50,324 nt of DNA from Planctomycetota bacterium. GTDB taxonomy: Bacteria; Planctomycetota; Phycisphaerae; Sedimentisphaerales; Anaerobacaceae. This document shows positions 1 to 8,600 of this stretch, in pieces. Location: positions 1 through 50,324 of the forward strand of contig DUZJ01000018.1 of the NCBI GenBank assembly GCA_013349615.1. The letters are read 5' to 3'. The position numbers and the translations under genes were made by a program. The notes beneath the pieces are model-generated. The model was not told the origin of the DNA. It saw only the letters and a list, made by a program, of their open reading frames with translations, and made no database searches. How positions within the stretch are numbered: the first letter of the stretch is position 1; the number at the start of each line of letters is the position of its first letter.

Positions 1-3
1 GCG

Positions 4-31
4 TTATCTCACTGGGGTTATCTCACTGGGG
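4..31. repeat. Perfect tandem duplication of a 14-bp unit
   Basis: The unit TTATCTCACTGGGG occurs twice head to tail at the left edge of the window. Sequence before position 1 is unknown, so this may be the end of a longer array. No function can be assigned. Confidence 0.7.
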
Positions 32-84
32 TCGGCCTTCATGCCTTCGTGGGGCGTTAATATAGGTAAAAAGACGCGACCAAA

Positions 85-685
85 AGCGCACATAGTAAAC
101 AGCCAAATCCCAAAAAAATAAAAGAATTTTAACTCCTTTATTACCAATAACTTAATCCTGTAAATCCTCTTAAAAACAAGCCGATTTGCGTATCAAACGC
201 GCACATCCGTGCATTTATAGAGGCGCTTCTTTTTTTTACAGAAGCCCAAAATTAAGGAAATGGTGATTGATATATGGCCAATTGTCAACTACGAACGGAG
301 CTTGTCCTGAGCAGAGCCGGCCCTGTCTGCCCTGAGCCTGTCGAAGGGAGCGAAGTCGAAGGAAATTACGGACTACTCACAAGCATCCGGAATCCAACTT
401 TAGCTCACTTTAGGCACTTTAGCTCACTTTTCACTAATTTCCCCTCTACAACTGTAGAGAGCTCACTACAAATCGCTCATTTTATGCAAAACAAACCCAA
501 TTTCCAAAAAGACCAAATGAACGTAAGCCAAGTTTCAACAAAGGATTACGAAGATAAGACACTTGGTGAACGCGGGAAAAACAAACCCAATTCAAAGCCA
601 AAACAAACCCAATCAAACCCAATTAAAGCCAATAAAATGCCAAAACAAACCCAATTCAAACCCAAACAAACCCAATTTCACTGTG
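85..685 (+). repeat. Dispersed repeat copy 1, AAACCCAA-rich
   Basis: This stretch is present a second time, reversed, at about 18340-19016. Two blocks are shared. The first, about 85-255, runs from GCGCACATAGTAA to ACAGAAGCCCAAA. The second, about 371-685, contains TTTAGCTCACTTTAGGCA and at least seven copies of AAACCCAA. Between the blocks this copy carries a different insert, 297-365, with the palindromic CCTGAGC/GAAGTCGAAGG motif that recurs at 48345-48365. An open frame runs through the second block in both copies, but nearly all base differences change the amino acid, so I read it as non-coding. It occupies the whole 5' gap before the first gene. Confidence 0.8.
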
Positions 686-783
686 CAACAATGTTAAACT
701 GCGCAATCTGCAGCGCCGCTTTTTCAACCGGCAAACCTCTTCAGCAGCCGCTGGTTTTATTGACCTTGTCCTGTGTGTCTTAT

Positions 784-2517
784 TTACTTGACCTTTCGGC
801 CCCAGAGGCGAATATCGTCGTAGCAGCCGGTGTCGTCGAAAGAACCTACGCCGACCCTGCCCCACGTGAAGCGCTTATCGACAGCGGTCATAATCGGCTC
901 CGCTCTGTCGTCGAAAAAGACCTCAATCGTGCCACTTTCGACGTCTCGCACCAGGCGAACTGTGTGCCACTCATCGTCCCACTTCGTCCCCTCGGTCCGC
1001 GTCTTTGCAATCGAGACACGAGGCTTGTCGTCAACGACAAAAATGGAGTTGGCGTGGGCGTCGGATTTGTTAGCAATGTGCACGTAATAGAAATGCGATG
1101 GGTCCTGTGCCCCGAAGAAAAGGCACATATCACGATGGCCGTAATCCTTCGTTGTCGAGAGCATTTTCAGCTCCAATACGAAGCTGCCGACAACAACGTC
1201 TTTGGCCAGGTTGATATTGAGCGGCGAGCGGACTTTCGGGCTGTACTTGCTCTGCTTGAACAAAGCCAGCACTTTACCACCGTTCTTGTCCTCGATTCGC
1301 CAGGCTGCCGGATCGGTTGCCTGCCAGGCATCGAGCGTGCCGTCCTCAAAGTCAGCCTTAAATACCAGCGGCACTTTCACGCCGCCCACCTGCGCAAGGC
1401 CCACAGAACCCGCCCGTTCCTTCACCTCTCGGACGGCCTTGAAATCATCATCGGTAATAGAGCCGTAGCTGAAAATGACGACGCCCTGCGCACCCAAATC
1501 GCGAGCTGCTTGGGCCTGCTCGGCCAACGCCTGCGTGCTAAGCTCAGACATGCTGCTCTTATTGCCGATGCCCTCCCATATTGGGACCCGGCCGCGGACG
1601 AGGCCGACGTGAGATTTCGTCAGCTTCTTGAATGTGCTTGCATTGTTCGTGTAGTTCATCGGCATCAGGTAGTCCACTATGCCCTTTTCCGCCCACCTCA
1701 CCCAGTCCTGTGCCTGGCTAATACGGGCGCTGGAGTAGCTTCTGAACACCGCCGCGGATAGCTCCATATTCTCTTTCTTTGTAAACTTGCGAAGACGGCT
1801 TACGAACTCGGTAATCCTTGAGGCCCTCCACTCGACCCAGGCCGGCTCTGAAGGCTTGACCTTCTCTATATCTACGCCCTTCTTCTTCATCCGGGCTTTG
1901 CAGAACTCGCACCTGCACACGCCGCCGGTACGGATGTAGTCGAGGTGAAGTCCGTCAGGCTGGTAGCTATCAGCTACGCTCTTGTAAAGGCCGAACTCAT
2001 AGTCCTGGACTTCCGGACGCATCGCGCACGCCCACCTGCTGCGCCCCCCCGTTCCCTTGGCCGCAAACGACGGATGCTCTCGAAGCAGCCGGGAACGCCC
2101 GCCTTCCGTGAAGACACAGAACCACGGATGCACTTTTATACCGCGCCTCCGGCAGGCATCTATAAGCACCTTGAGCGGGTCCCAGTCGGGATACTTCGGG
2201 TTGACGTCGGCCAGGCCGGTCACGAAGTCCACAGCCCCGTTCGTGCCCTTGACGACCGGGATGAGGATGTCCACAGCCGCATCGGCAAGCCTTTTGGCGT
2301 GCCTCTCGACCTCATCCTTACTGCCGAAATCTCTAACCTTGTGCGACCAAACCGCCAGTCCGAATTCGTGTCTGGCCTGCGCTCCGGGCCCTGGCCTACC
2401 TTGAGCGAAGACATAGTTTGTCCCCGACAAAAGAGCCGTCAAAGACACCGCCGCCGATGTCCTGATGAAATCTCTGCGTGAGACATTGTGCGATATCCGG
2501 TTTACTTTCTTCCTCAT
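784..2517 (-). CDS. Tat-exported glycoside-hydrolase-like protein with C-terminal concanavalin-like domain
   Basis: This is a 577-residue protein probably exported folded by the Tat system: residues 13-40 contain SRRDFIRTS followed by a hydrophobic stretch ending near VFAQ. Residues about 50-370 resemble the GHL10/YngK-type putative glycosidase barrel, with HEFGLAVWSHK, GIKVHPWFCVF, DGLHLDYIR and YLMPMNYTN as core-strand motifs. Residues about 385-577 resemble a LamG or DUF1080-like jelly roll (FKADFEDGTLDAW, SFDDTGCYDDIRLWG), likely for carbohydrate contact. The ATG at 2517 has a good ribosome site, GGAAAGGA. No neighbour on the same strand forms a clear operon with it. The substrate cannot be read from the sequence. 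A large open frame on the other strand is a shadow. Confidence 0.88.
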   Translation of the reverse strand: MRKKVNRISHNVSRRDFIRTSAAVSLTALLSGTNYVFAQGRPGPGAQARHEFGLAVWSHKVRDFGSKDEVERHAKRLADAAVDILIPVVKGTNGAVDFVTGLADVNPKYPDWDPLKVLIDACRRRGIKVHPWFCVFTEGGRSRLLREHPSFAAKGTGGRSRWACAMRPEVQDYEFGLYKSVADSYQPDGLHLDYIRTGGVCRCEFCKARMKKKGVDIEKVKPSEPAWVEWRASRITEFVSRLRKFTKKENMELSAAVFRSYSSARISQAQDWVRWAEKGIVDYLMPMNYTNNASTFKKLTKSHVGLVRGRVPIWEGIGNKSSMSELSTQALAEQAQAARDLGAQGVVIFSYGSITDDDFKAVREVKERAGSVGLAQVGGVKVPLVFKADFEDGTLDAWQATDPAAWRIEDKNGGKVLALFKQSKYSPKVRSPLNINLAKDVVVGSFVLELKMLSTTKDYGHRDMCLFFGAQDPSHFYYVHIANKSDAHANSIFVVDDKPRVSIAKTRTEGTKWDDEWHTVRLVRDVESGTIEVFFDDRAEPIMTAVDKRFTWGRVGVGSFDDTGCYDDIRLWGRKVK

Positions 2518-2831
2518 AACAATTCCTTTCCATCAAAAAATCTAATGTGCAAATCCACACTTATCTTCCCTCCAACTCCTAATTCGTATCTGTTGCCGAA
2601 ACTGCATTTGTCATTCCTGCAAAGTAAATGTGTAGCCTAAAAATGCCGGTTTTTTTCGGAAGGCGGCCTCGCCGCGGCCAGCTACGTTTGTCCGCCGTCC
2701 GAGTGGGTAATAGTCGCCTTTCTGGGGCCCCGTCATTATAATGATAGAAGCTATTGTCTTTCTCCGCGAATATTGCTGATTATGCAGCCATACCAAACAT
2801 CATCCTTCGGGGTTCTCCGAGCTCAGTCAAC
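2518..2831. other. Intergenic spacer without a recognisable gene
   Basis: These 314 bases lie between two minus-strand genes. They include a GC-rich stretch near 2660-2700 and probably the promoter of the glycosidase-like gene. I see no convincing coding signal; the only short open frame has no usable ribosome site. Confidence 0.5.
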
Positions 2832-4523
2832 TTAGCCAATGCAATTACAGCAAAGAAGTGTATTGTCTCTGTTCTGAGGCAGCATCTGGCGAAAATCGGC
2901 CACGGCTCTTGTAAGCGAATCTATTGTCTTGGAAGCCGAATGGTCGCCGGCGGTTTTTAATATATACGTCAGGCCCTTGAGACCAAACTGGTCGCCATTC
3001 GGCGACTTCGCTTTAGTAATACCATCTGTGAAGACCAACAATCGCTCGTCTTTGTTTATGTTGTGTCGCTTTGTCTGGAAAATCATGTCCCGGATGCCGA
3101 GCACAGAATCATTCGCTTGCCCAAGCGGCCCCACGGCTCCCCGCGGTTGCACGATAAGAGGCTGGAGCTGGCTGGCGTTGACGTAATCAAGATTTCCCTT
3201 GGCAGGGTCAAACACACCCAGGAACAAGGTTACAGACGTTTCTTTGGGTAAATCCTGAATCAGATGCGAATTGACGTGCTTCATAACTTCGGACAGCTCA
3301 TCACAAAAAGACATCGTAGTTCGCAAAAGTATCCGAAGGCTGGACAACACGACGGCAGCCGGCAGACCCATATCGCAAACTCGACCAACGGCAAAAGCCA
3401 AACGACCGTCCGCCAGAGACCACAGGTCGCAATAATCACCTCCCACCCACATGACCGGCTTGTAGTGAACCGCCAGGTCAACACCGGATACATCCCGTGG
3501 TATGGCCGGGGCCAGCTTCAATTGAATCTTCTGGGCCAGCGACAACTCATGGTCAAAGAGACTTCTCTCCGCCTTTGCCTGCATGAGGATGAGACTCTTT
3601 CGTGTGTAGATAACCTGTCTTGAGACGGCCCGTACAAAATCAAACATCTGCTCCGGTGAGGTCTGCGGAGTCTGGCCGATTGGGATATCAAGGTAAAGCA
3701 AATCACCGACCTTAGAAACATCGCCGAGCGGCGCACAAATCAGGGCCCTGGGACTGTGTGCATCAACAGCCGTCCAGGTTACCTCGATATCGGCCGAATA
3801 TACAGTCTTGACCATTGCGGCCTCGCCTGAAGAGCGGACTGCGTCCAGAACATGACCGGAGACACGAAAAGCAAGTCGAGGCGGAACAAAGGCGCCCGTG
3901 TTCTGGGCCGCCGCATCATCCTGAGCATCGCCAAAATGGCACGCAACGATGTCGGGCCGTTCGGGTATTGGCTCAGCCCTTTCGGGCAGCCTCAGCACCG
4001 CTGCAACTGCTTTTGGACCCTGGGCCAGATATCGACACACTTCCGGGTACAACGCGGACGGACTTGCCAGCTCTGACAAGCGCTCAACGATTTTCTCAAA
4101 CCGTTCGAGGAACGGACCGGATAAAGCTTCAGCCGGCTTGTCCTTGCCGGAGATAATCTCCGCCTCGAAGCCGCCTGTTGTAATGTTGGCGGTTATCTTG
4201 ATGGAATCATCCCGCTTAATTTGCTGGTCCAGGGACGGCGTTATCGATAGAGCGAAGGAACCAATAACCACCGGTTCACCGGGAAGAACAGCAGACGCTT
4301 CCATACGCTTACCATTAATAAATATACCATTGCTGCTGCCAAGGTCCTCCACAATCCATCGGCCAAAAGGGTCCTGGAAGATTCTGGCATGTTCCCGCGA
4401 GACGTCTCGGCTTTCGATGAAAACATCACATCGGGGACTGCGCCCGATGATGGTGCATTCTTTGTTCGGTTCGAGACGCTGGGTTTTTCCACGTCCGGTT
4501 ATTGTTAACATTGCCGCTGCCAT
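2832..4523 (-). CDS. FHA domain - SpoIIE-type PP2C phosphatase
   Basis: This 563-residue cytoplasmic regulator starts with an FHA phosphothreonine-binding domain, residues about 5-100, with the signature residues in IIGRSPRCD, SREHARI and GSSNGIFINGK. A middle segment of about 110-320 looks GAF-like. Residues about 325-560 form a SpoIIE/RsbU-type PP2C phosphatase with metal-binding aspartates in GGDYCDLW (about residue 359) and VFTDGI (about residue 499). The usual motif DVSGHGLPAA reads GRVCDMGLPAA here, so one metal-site region departs from consensus. Such proteins usually act in partner-switching stress or sigma control, but no anti-sigma or STAS gene is adjacent. The ATG at 4523 is chosen because GAGGAG lies six bases upstream; an in-frame ATG four codons later is less well placed. 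Confidence 0.9.
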   Translation of the reverse strand: MAAAMLTITGRGKTQRLEPNKECTIIGRSPRCDVFIESRDVSREHARIFQDPFGRWIVEDLGSSNGIFINGKRMEASAVLPGEPVVIGSFALSITPSLDQQIKRDDSIKITANITTGGFEAEIISGKDKPAEALSGPFLERFEKIVERLSELASPSALYPEVCRYLAQGPKAVAAVLRLPERAEPIPERPDIVACHFGDAQDDAAAQNTGAFVPPRLAFRVSGHVLDAVRSSGEAAMVKTVYSADIEVTWTAVDAHSPRALICAPLGDVSKVGDLLYLDIPIGQTPQTSPEQMFDFVRAVSRQVIYTRKSLILMQAKAERSLFDHELSLAQKIQLKLAPAIPRDVSGVDLAVHYKPVMWVGGDYCDLWSLADGRLAFAVGRVCDMGLPAAVVLSSLRILLRTTMSFCDELSEVMKHVNSHLIQDLPKETSVTLFLGVFDPAKGNLDYVNASQLQPLIVQPRGAVGPLGQANDSVLGIRDMIFQTKRHNINKDERLLVFTDGITKAKSPNGDQFGLKGLTYILKTAGDHSASKTIDSLTRAVADFRQMLPQNRDNTLLCCNCIG

Positions 4524-5118
4524 ATTCAGCTCCTCATCTTTTCATCCTCTTACCACATTATTTGGCTGGTGCGAGCGCTGCCCTTTTATGCTCTTTTCTC
4601 GAAGCGTTGTTTCGCCACATTGGCCACTGTTGAATACAGGCGCCTCGCGTCTTGAGTGCGTATAATCCTACAACAAATGTGTCAACAGTCAACCAAAATA
4701 AAAAACGCGTACCGGCTGCCGGAGGCGGGCTTCTATTGACAGAGGCGACATCTTTCTGCTGCAGCCGGTTAAAGGAAAGAATGTTTATAACGACTTTATG
4801 GTTTTTAACTTTTGTGAAATAAAAAAGAGCTGCCGCTTACACAAATTTTTGAGTATGCGAACAAAGGACTTATGGGGCAACCAGCGGTTTAAGTGGCAGT
4901 AATTGGGGTGGATGTGTCCTGCCGTGGCAAGAGAAGCAAGTGCGAAGATGAAAAAATCTGTGGACAGCAGGAATTTTTGGTCGGATTTTTCTCTATAGAA
5001 TGTTTGTAAAGTCAGTCAGATACAGGGTTTGTGCGTTTTTTCGCGGCTGAAAAAAAAATGTGCTATCTATGAATTTTTTTCTTGATTAAAAATTCTCTAA
5101 AATCTTATAATATTTTGC

Positions 5119-5148
5119 TTGACGGGAATATAGGTAATCTGATAAATT
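5119..5148 (+). promoter_or_regulatory. Candidate sigma-70 promoter for the LamG gene
   Basis: TTGACG at 5119-5124 and TAAATT at 5143-5148 are separated by 18 bases. If used, the transcript would start near 5155 and carry a leader of about 450 nucleotides. Confidence 0.4.
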
Positions 5149-5215
5149 GAATTAAAATAGGCTTATTGTGTTCTGTCGATTTGGGCTTTCTAACTTGCGA
5201 ATATTGCAGTTTTTT

Positions 5216-5306
5216 CGATAGAGTGAGGAGCTATTGAGCGAGGGTGAAGCTATCGCGAAGGATTTGTGGTTCGGCCTGAGTAGCTTTACACTTTTATCGA
5301 TAGCTC
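5216..5306 (+). promoter_or_regulatory. Mutually exclusive stems in the LamG leader
   Basis: CGATAG at 5216-5221 can pair with CTATCG at 5250-5255. The same strand, AGCTATCG at 5248-5255, can instead form eight pairs with CGATAGCT at 5298-5305. GAGCTAT at 5228-5234 can also pair with ATAGCTC at 5300-5306. These alternatives cannot all form at once, which is the layout of an RNA switch. I do not recognise a known riboswitch class, and the stems are short. Confidence 0.35.
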
Positions 5307-5362
5307 TGATTGGGCCTCTGAAAGGAGGAGCATAGAACCATATCTAAATTATATGGAGGAGT

Positions 5363-5401
5363 ATGAAAACATGCCCTAAGAACAAGTATTATTTTTTTTA
5401 G
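5363..5401 (+). CDS. Candidate 12-residue upstream open reading frame
   Basis: ATG at 5363 is preceded by GGAGGA with ideal spacing and reads MKTCPKNKYYFF before a TAG stop. It lies 200 bases upstream of the LamG gene in the same transcript direction. It could be a leader peptide that couples translation to the downstream RNA structure. Conservation is untested, so this is a candidate only. Confidence 0.35.
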   Translation: MKTCPKNKYYFF

Positions 5402-5525
5402 AGGCAAGCACAGGGTTGGTGAAGGTCTTTGTTGCTTGTTTTATTTGGAAGTTGTTTGAGACGCGCACAGAATTTAGAGAACATTGTCCGTACTCGTTGT
5501 ACGAAGGCAGTGAAGGTTTTGAGTG

Positions 5526-5582
5526 CCTGTCGAAAACAACAAGGTGTTTTGGCTTGGAGCCAAGAGAAAGACAGGTTTTTTT
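5526..5582 (+). promoter_or_regulatory. Branched hairpin with T run just before the LamG start codon
   Basis: CCTGTC (5526-5531) pairs with GACAGG (5570-5575). Inside this, AAAAC pairs with GTTTT (5533-5550) and TTGGCT pairs with AGCCAA around TGG (5549-5563). Seven or more T follow. The whole resembles a three-way junction or an attenuator, 22 bases before the start codon. Confidence 0.35.
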
Positions 5583-5604
5583 AGATTTTTGAAGGAGGAA
5601 TGTT

Positions 5605-8600
5605 ATGTGTAGAAAATTTAGTTTTTTAGTTTCTTTTGTTTTAGTGCTTTGTTTAGTCGGCAACACCTGGGGAATAATAGCAAACCAGGACATCGGCTCG
5701 CCCGGTATCCCCGGTAGCGCCAGTGAGGCCGCCGGCGTGTGGACTGTTGAAGGCAGCGGCGCTGATATCTGGGGCGGTAACGACGCATTCCACTACGTGT
5801 ACCGGCCTATGGAAGGCAACGGTATAATGAAAGTGAATCTCACCAGCATGACCATAACGGACCCCTGGGCGAAAGTGGGCGTGATGATTCGCGAGACCCT
5901 TGCTGCCAATTCGAAGCATGCCATGATAGCGACTACTGGGAGTAAAGGCTGCCAATTCGTTTGGCGTGAGAACACCGGTGGGGACAGCTACGACGAAACA
6001 ACCGGCGGCCAGATAGTACCTAAGGAGATGTGGATAGAGCGCGACGGCGACACGTTGAGAGGTACGTTTTGGTACTGGGCCATACAGAACGTTTATGGCA
6101 ATTGGATGTTCGTAGAAAGAACCATCCCGATGAATACGGACGTTTATATCGGGTTGGTTGTCTGTTCGCACAATGACGGCGCTCTTTGCACGGCTGAGTT
6201 CGAAGGCCCGGGCACCCCTTCGGGGCCTGGCCTGGAAGACCCCCCCATTCCCAATCCGGGGTCTCCGGTGAGCTGGCCTGCGGCTCCTTACAACAATGCC
6301 TGGTTGCTGATGCCGGAAGATGGGGCGACTAGTTTGCCCGTAACTCAGACTCTTACCTGGATGCCGGGAGATGATGCCACTTCGCACGATGTGTACTTAG
6401 GCACCAGCCCGACACCGACAGATGAGGCCTCTGTTGCCACAAAGGCACTGGGAGATGAAAGCTATACTCCCGACACACCACTTGCAGAAGGCACGATGTA
6501 CTACTGGCAGATTATTGAGCAGCCTGGCGATTATGCAGGTCCTATCTACAGCTTTAAGACCGAACGCACCGGAACGGGTATGATAGATTATCAGATCTGG
6601 TTCGACATCGAAGGAGGGACTGTTCCAGACCTGACGAGCAATCCCCGCTACCCGGACGACCCGACCGTGACCGGCCAAATTACAGTGCTCGATTCGGGAG
6701 AGGGATTGGGCGACAACTACGGCGCCCGGGCGATTGGCTACTTAGCTCCCGAGACCAGCGGTGACTATACGTTCTGGATTGCCAGTGACGATGACTCCGA
6801 GTTGTGGTTGAGCACCAGCGGGAAAGGCTGCGAGGCGGTCATGATCTCCAGTGTGGCCGGCTGGACCGGCTACCACGCCTATGACTGGCAAGATTCACAG
6901 AAGTCCGCACCCATCTATTTAGAGGGCGGCCAGAAGTATCCGATTTGGGCACTCTGGAAAGAAGGCGGCGGCGGAGACCATTGTTCCGTTGCATGGGAAG
7001 GTCCCGACGCGCCAAGCCGGACAGAAATTGACGGCTATTTCCTGATGCCGGGTTATGTGAACCTTGAGGCCTCTAAGCCGATCCCGGCAGATGGAGCAAT
7101 ACTAACGGTTCAAGAGGTCGCGACGGTTAGCTTCACGCCAGCATCTGGAGCCACAGAACACCAGGTGCTCTTCGGTGAGGCCGGCTCTATGGCACCGTAT
7201 GCAACGCTGTCGGCAGATGAGACCTCCGTGGCCGTATCGGTTGAAGTAGGAAAGTCCTACGAGTGGCAGGTCAATGAGCTCTTCGGCACCGAAGTCGCAG
7301 AAGGCTGCCCCTGGAGCTTCTCGGTTGAAGAATGGGCCAGCATAGACATTGGTAACGCCTGGGGCGGCAGCGCCACCCAAAGTGGCGATTGCTGGATCAT
7401 TGTAGCGGACGGCGGTGACATCTGGGGCAACGGTGACCATTTCCACTTTGTCTATCAAACCCCGACGTTCACCAGAGACGAGGGTACAATCATCGCAAAC
7501 GTCAAGAGCTTGGTGAATACCAATACTTGGGCAAAGGCCGGCGTGATGATTCGTGAGACGACCGCCAGTGGTTCAAAGAACTCCTGTATGCTGACGACCT
7601 GTCCTGACGGTCAGAACTTGGCCTCGTTCCAGTGGCGTAGTGAAACTGGCGGCGGTTCCGACAGCGTTTATGAAGGCGGCCTCGGCGGTATTCCCGAGTG
7701 GGTCAAGTTAGTGCGGAAAGGCAACCTGTTCAAGGGTTACTATTCGGAGGACGGCATTAACTGGACGCAGCGCGGCGAACAAACAGTCGAAATGAACTCA
7801 TTCGTTCGTGTTGGACTGGCTGTTACGTCGCACAACTCGGGCGCGCTTACCACGGCCGAAATCTGCGATTTAAGCATCACGACTCCGGACCCGCGACAGG
7901 CATGGAACCTTATGCCGCAGTGCGGAGCTACCGGCCAGTCCATTCATGCGACTGTTAGCTGGAATGCCGGAGACGGCGTCGCTTCGCAGCGCGTGTACTT
8001 CAGCAGCGATGAAGCTGCTGTAATGGCTCGTACTACGCTTACAGCAGAATTACCGGCTGATGTTACCGAGTGCGACCCGAACCCTGCAAAAAGACAGTCT
8101 CTCATGTTGACCGAGACTTATTACTGGGTTGTTGATTCGGTAATGCCTGATGGAACGGTCATACCGGGCGAAATCTGCAGCTTCACGGTTGCAGACCATC
8201 GACTCGTGGATGATTTTGAGTCCTACCCTGTTGACCCGGAAGCACTTCCGGAGCAGGAGATGGTTCCCGGTGATATTCTTGTTGAGGCGGTTCCGCCTCC
8301 GGACAATACGTGGGTTGAACCGAAGACTATTGTTCTTGTTGCTGCGGTTGCACCGGGCGAAGATTGTCTGGTCTCTCGCTGGGACTTTGAGGGCGACTTC
8401 ACTGATTCAGGCGGCGGCGGTAACGATGGCACACCTGTAGGTGACGCAACCATAGTTGCCGACCCGGATAAAGGCAACGTGTTGAGCCTTGGCGGTGCTC
8501 AGGATTATGTTGACTGCGGCAATCCCGACGAGCTCAACTTCAGCACAGGCGATTGGTCCCTGTCTGCCTGGGTCAAAAATACCATGACCGGCACAGGCGA

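Larger units (their letters stand above)
4524..5604. other. Long divergent intergenic region holding the leader of the LamG gene
   Basis: This is 1.08 kb between divergent genes. Positions 4680-5100 are AT-rich and show nothing I can name. From 5119 onward there are a promoter-like sequence, competing stems, a 12-codon open frame with its own ribosome site, and a branched structure followed by a T run just before the start codon at 5605. Each is listed separately. Confidence 0.6.

Noticed and set aside
484..685. CRISPR-like array in the AAACCCAA cluster
   Set aside because: Units are short, irregularly spaced and lack unique spacers of constant length; no cas genes are near.
274..1761. A 495-codon plus-strand open frame
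   Set aside because: Its first part is the dispersed repeat and the rest is the antisense of the Tat-exported glycosidase-like gene. Differences between repeat copies mostly alter amino acids, so the repeat part is not under protein selection.
5200..5370. A known riboswitch (for example cyclic di-GMP or cobalamin) in the LamG leader
   Set aside because: I could not find the conserved core bases of these classes; only competing stems are visible.
5653..6387. A 244-codon minus-strand open frame inside the LamG gene
   Set aside because: It is antisense to a clearly recognisable DUF1349-like and FN3 region; composition explains its openness.
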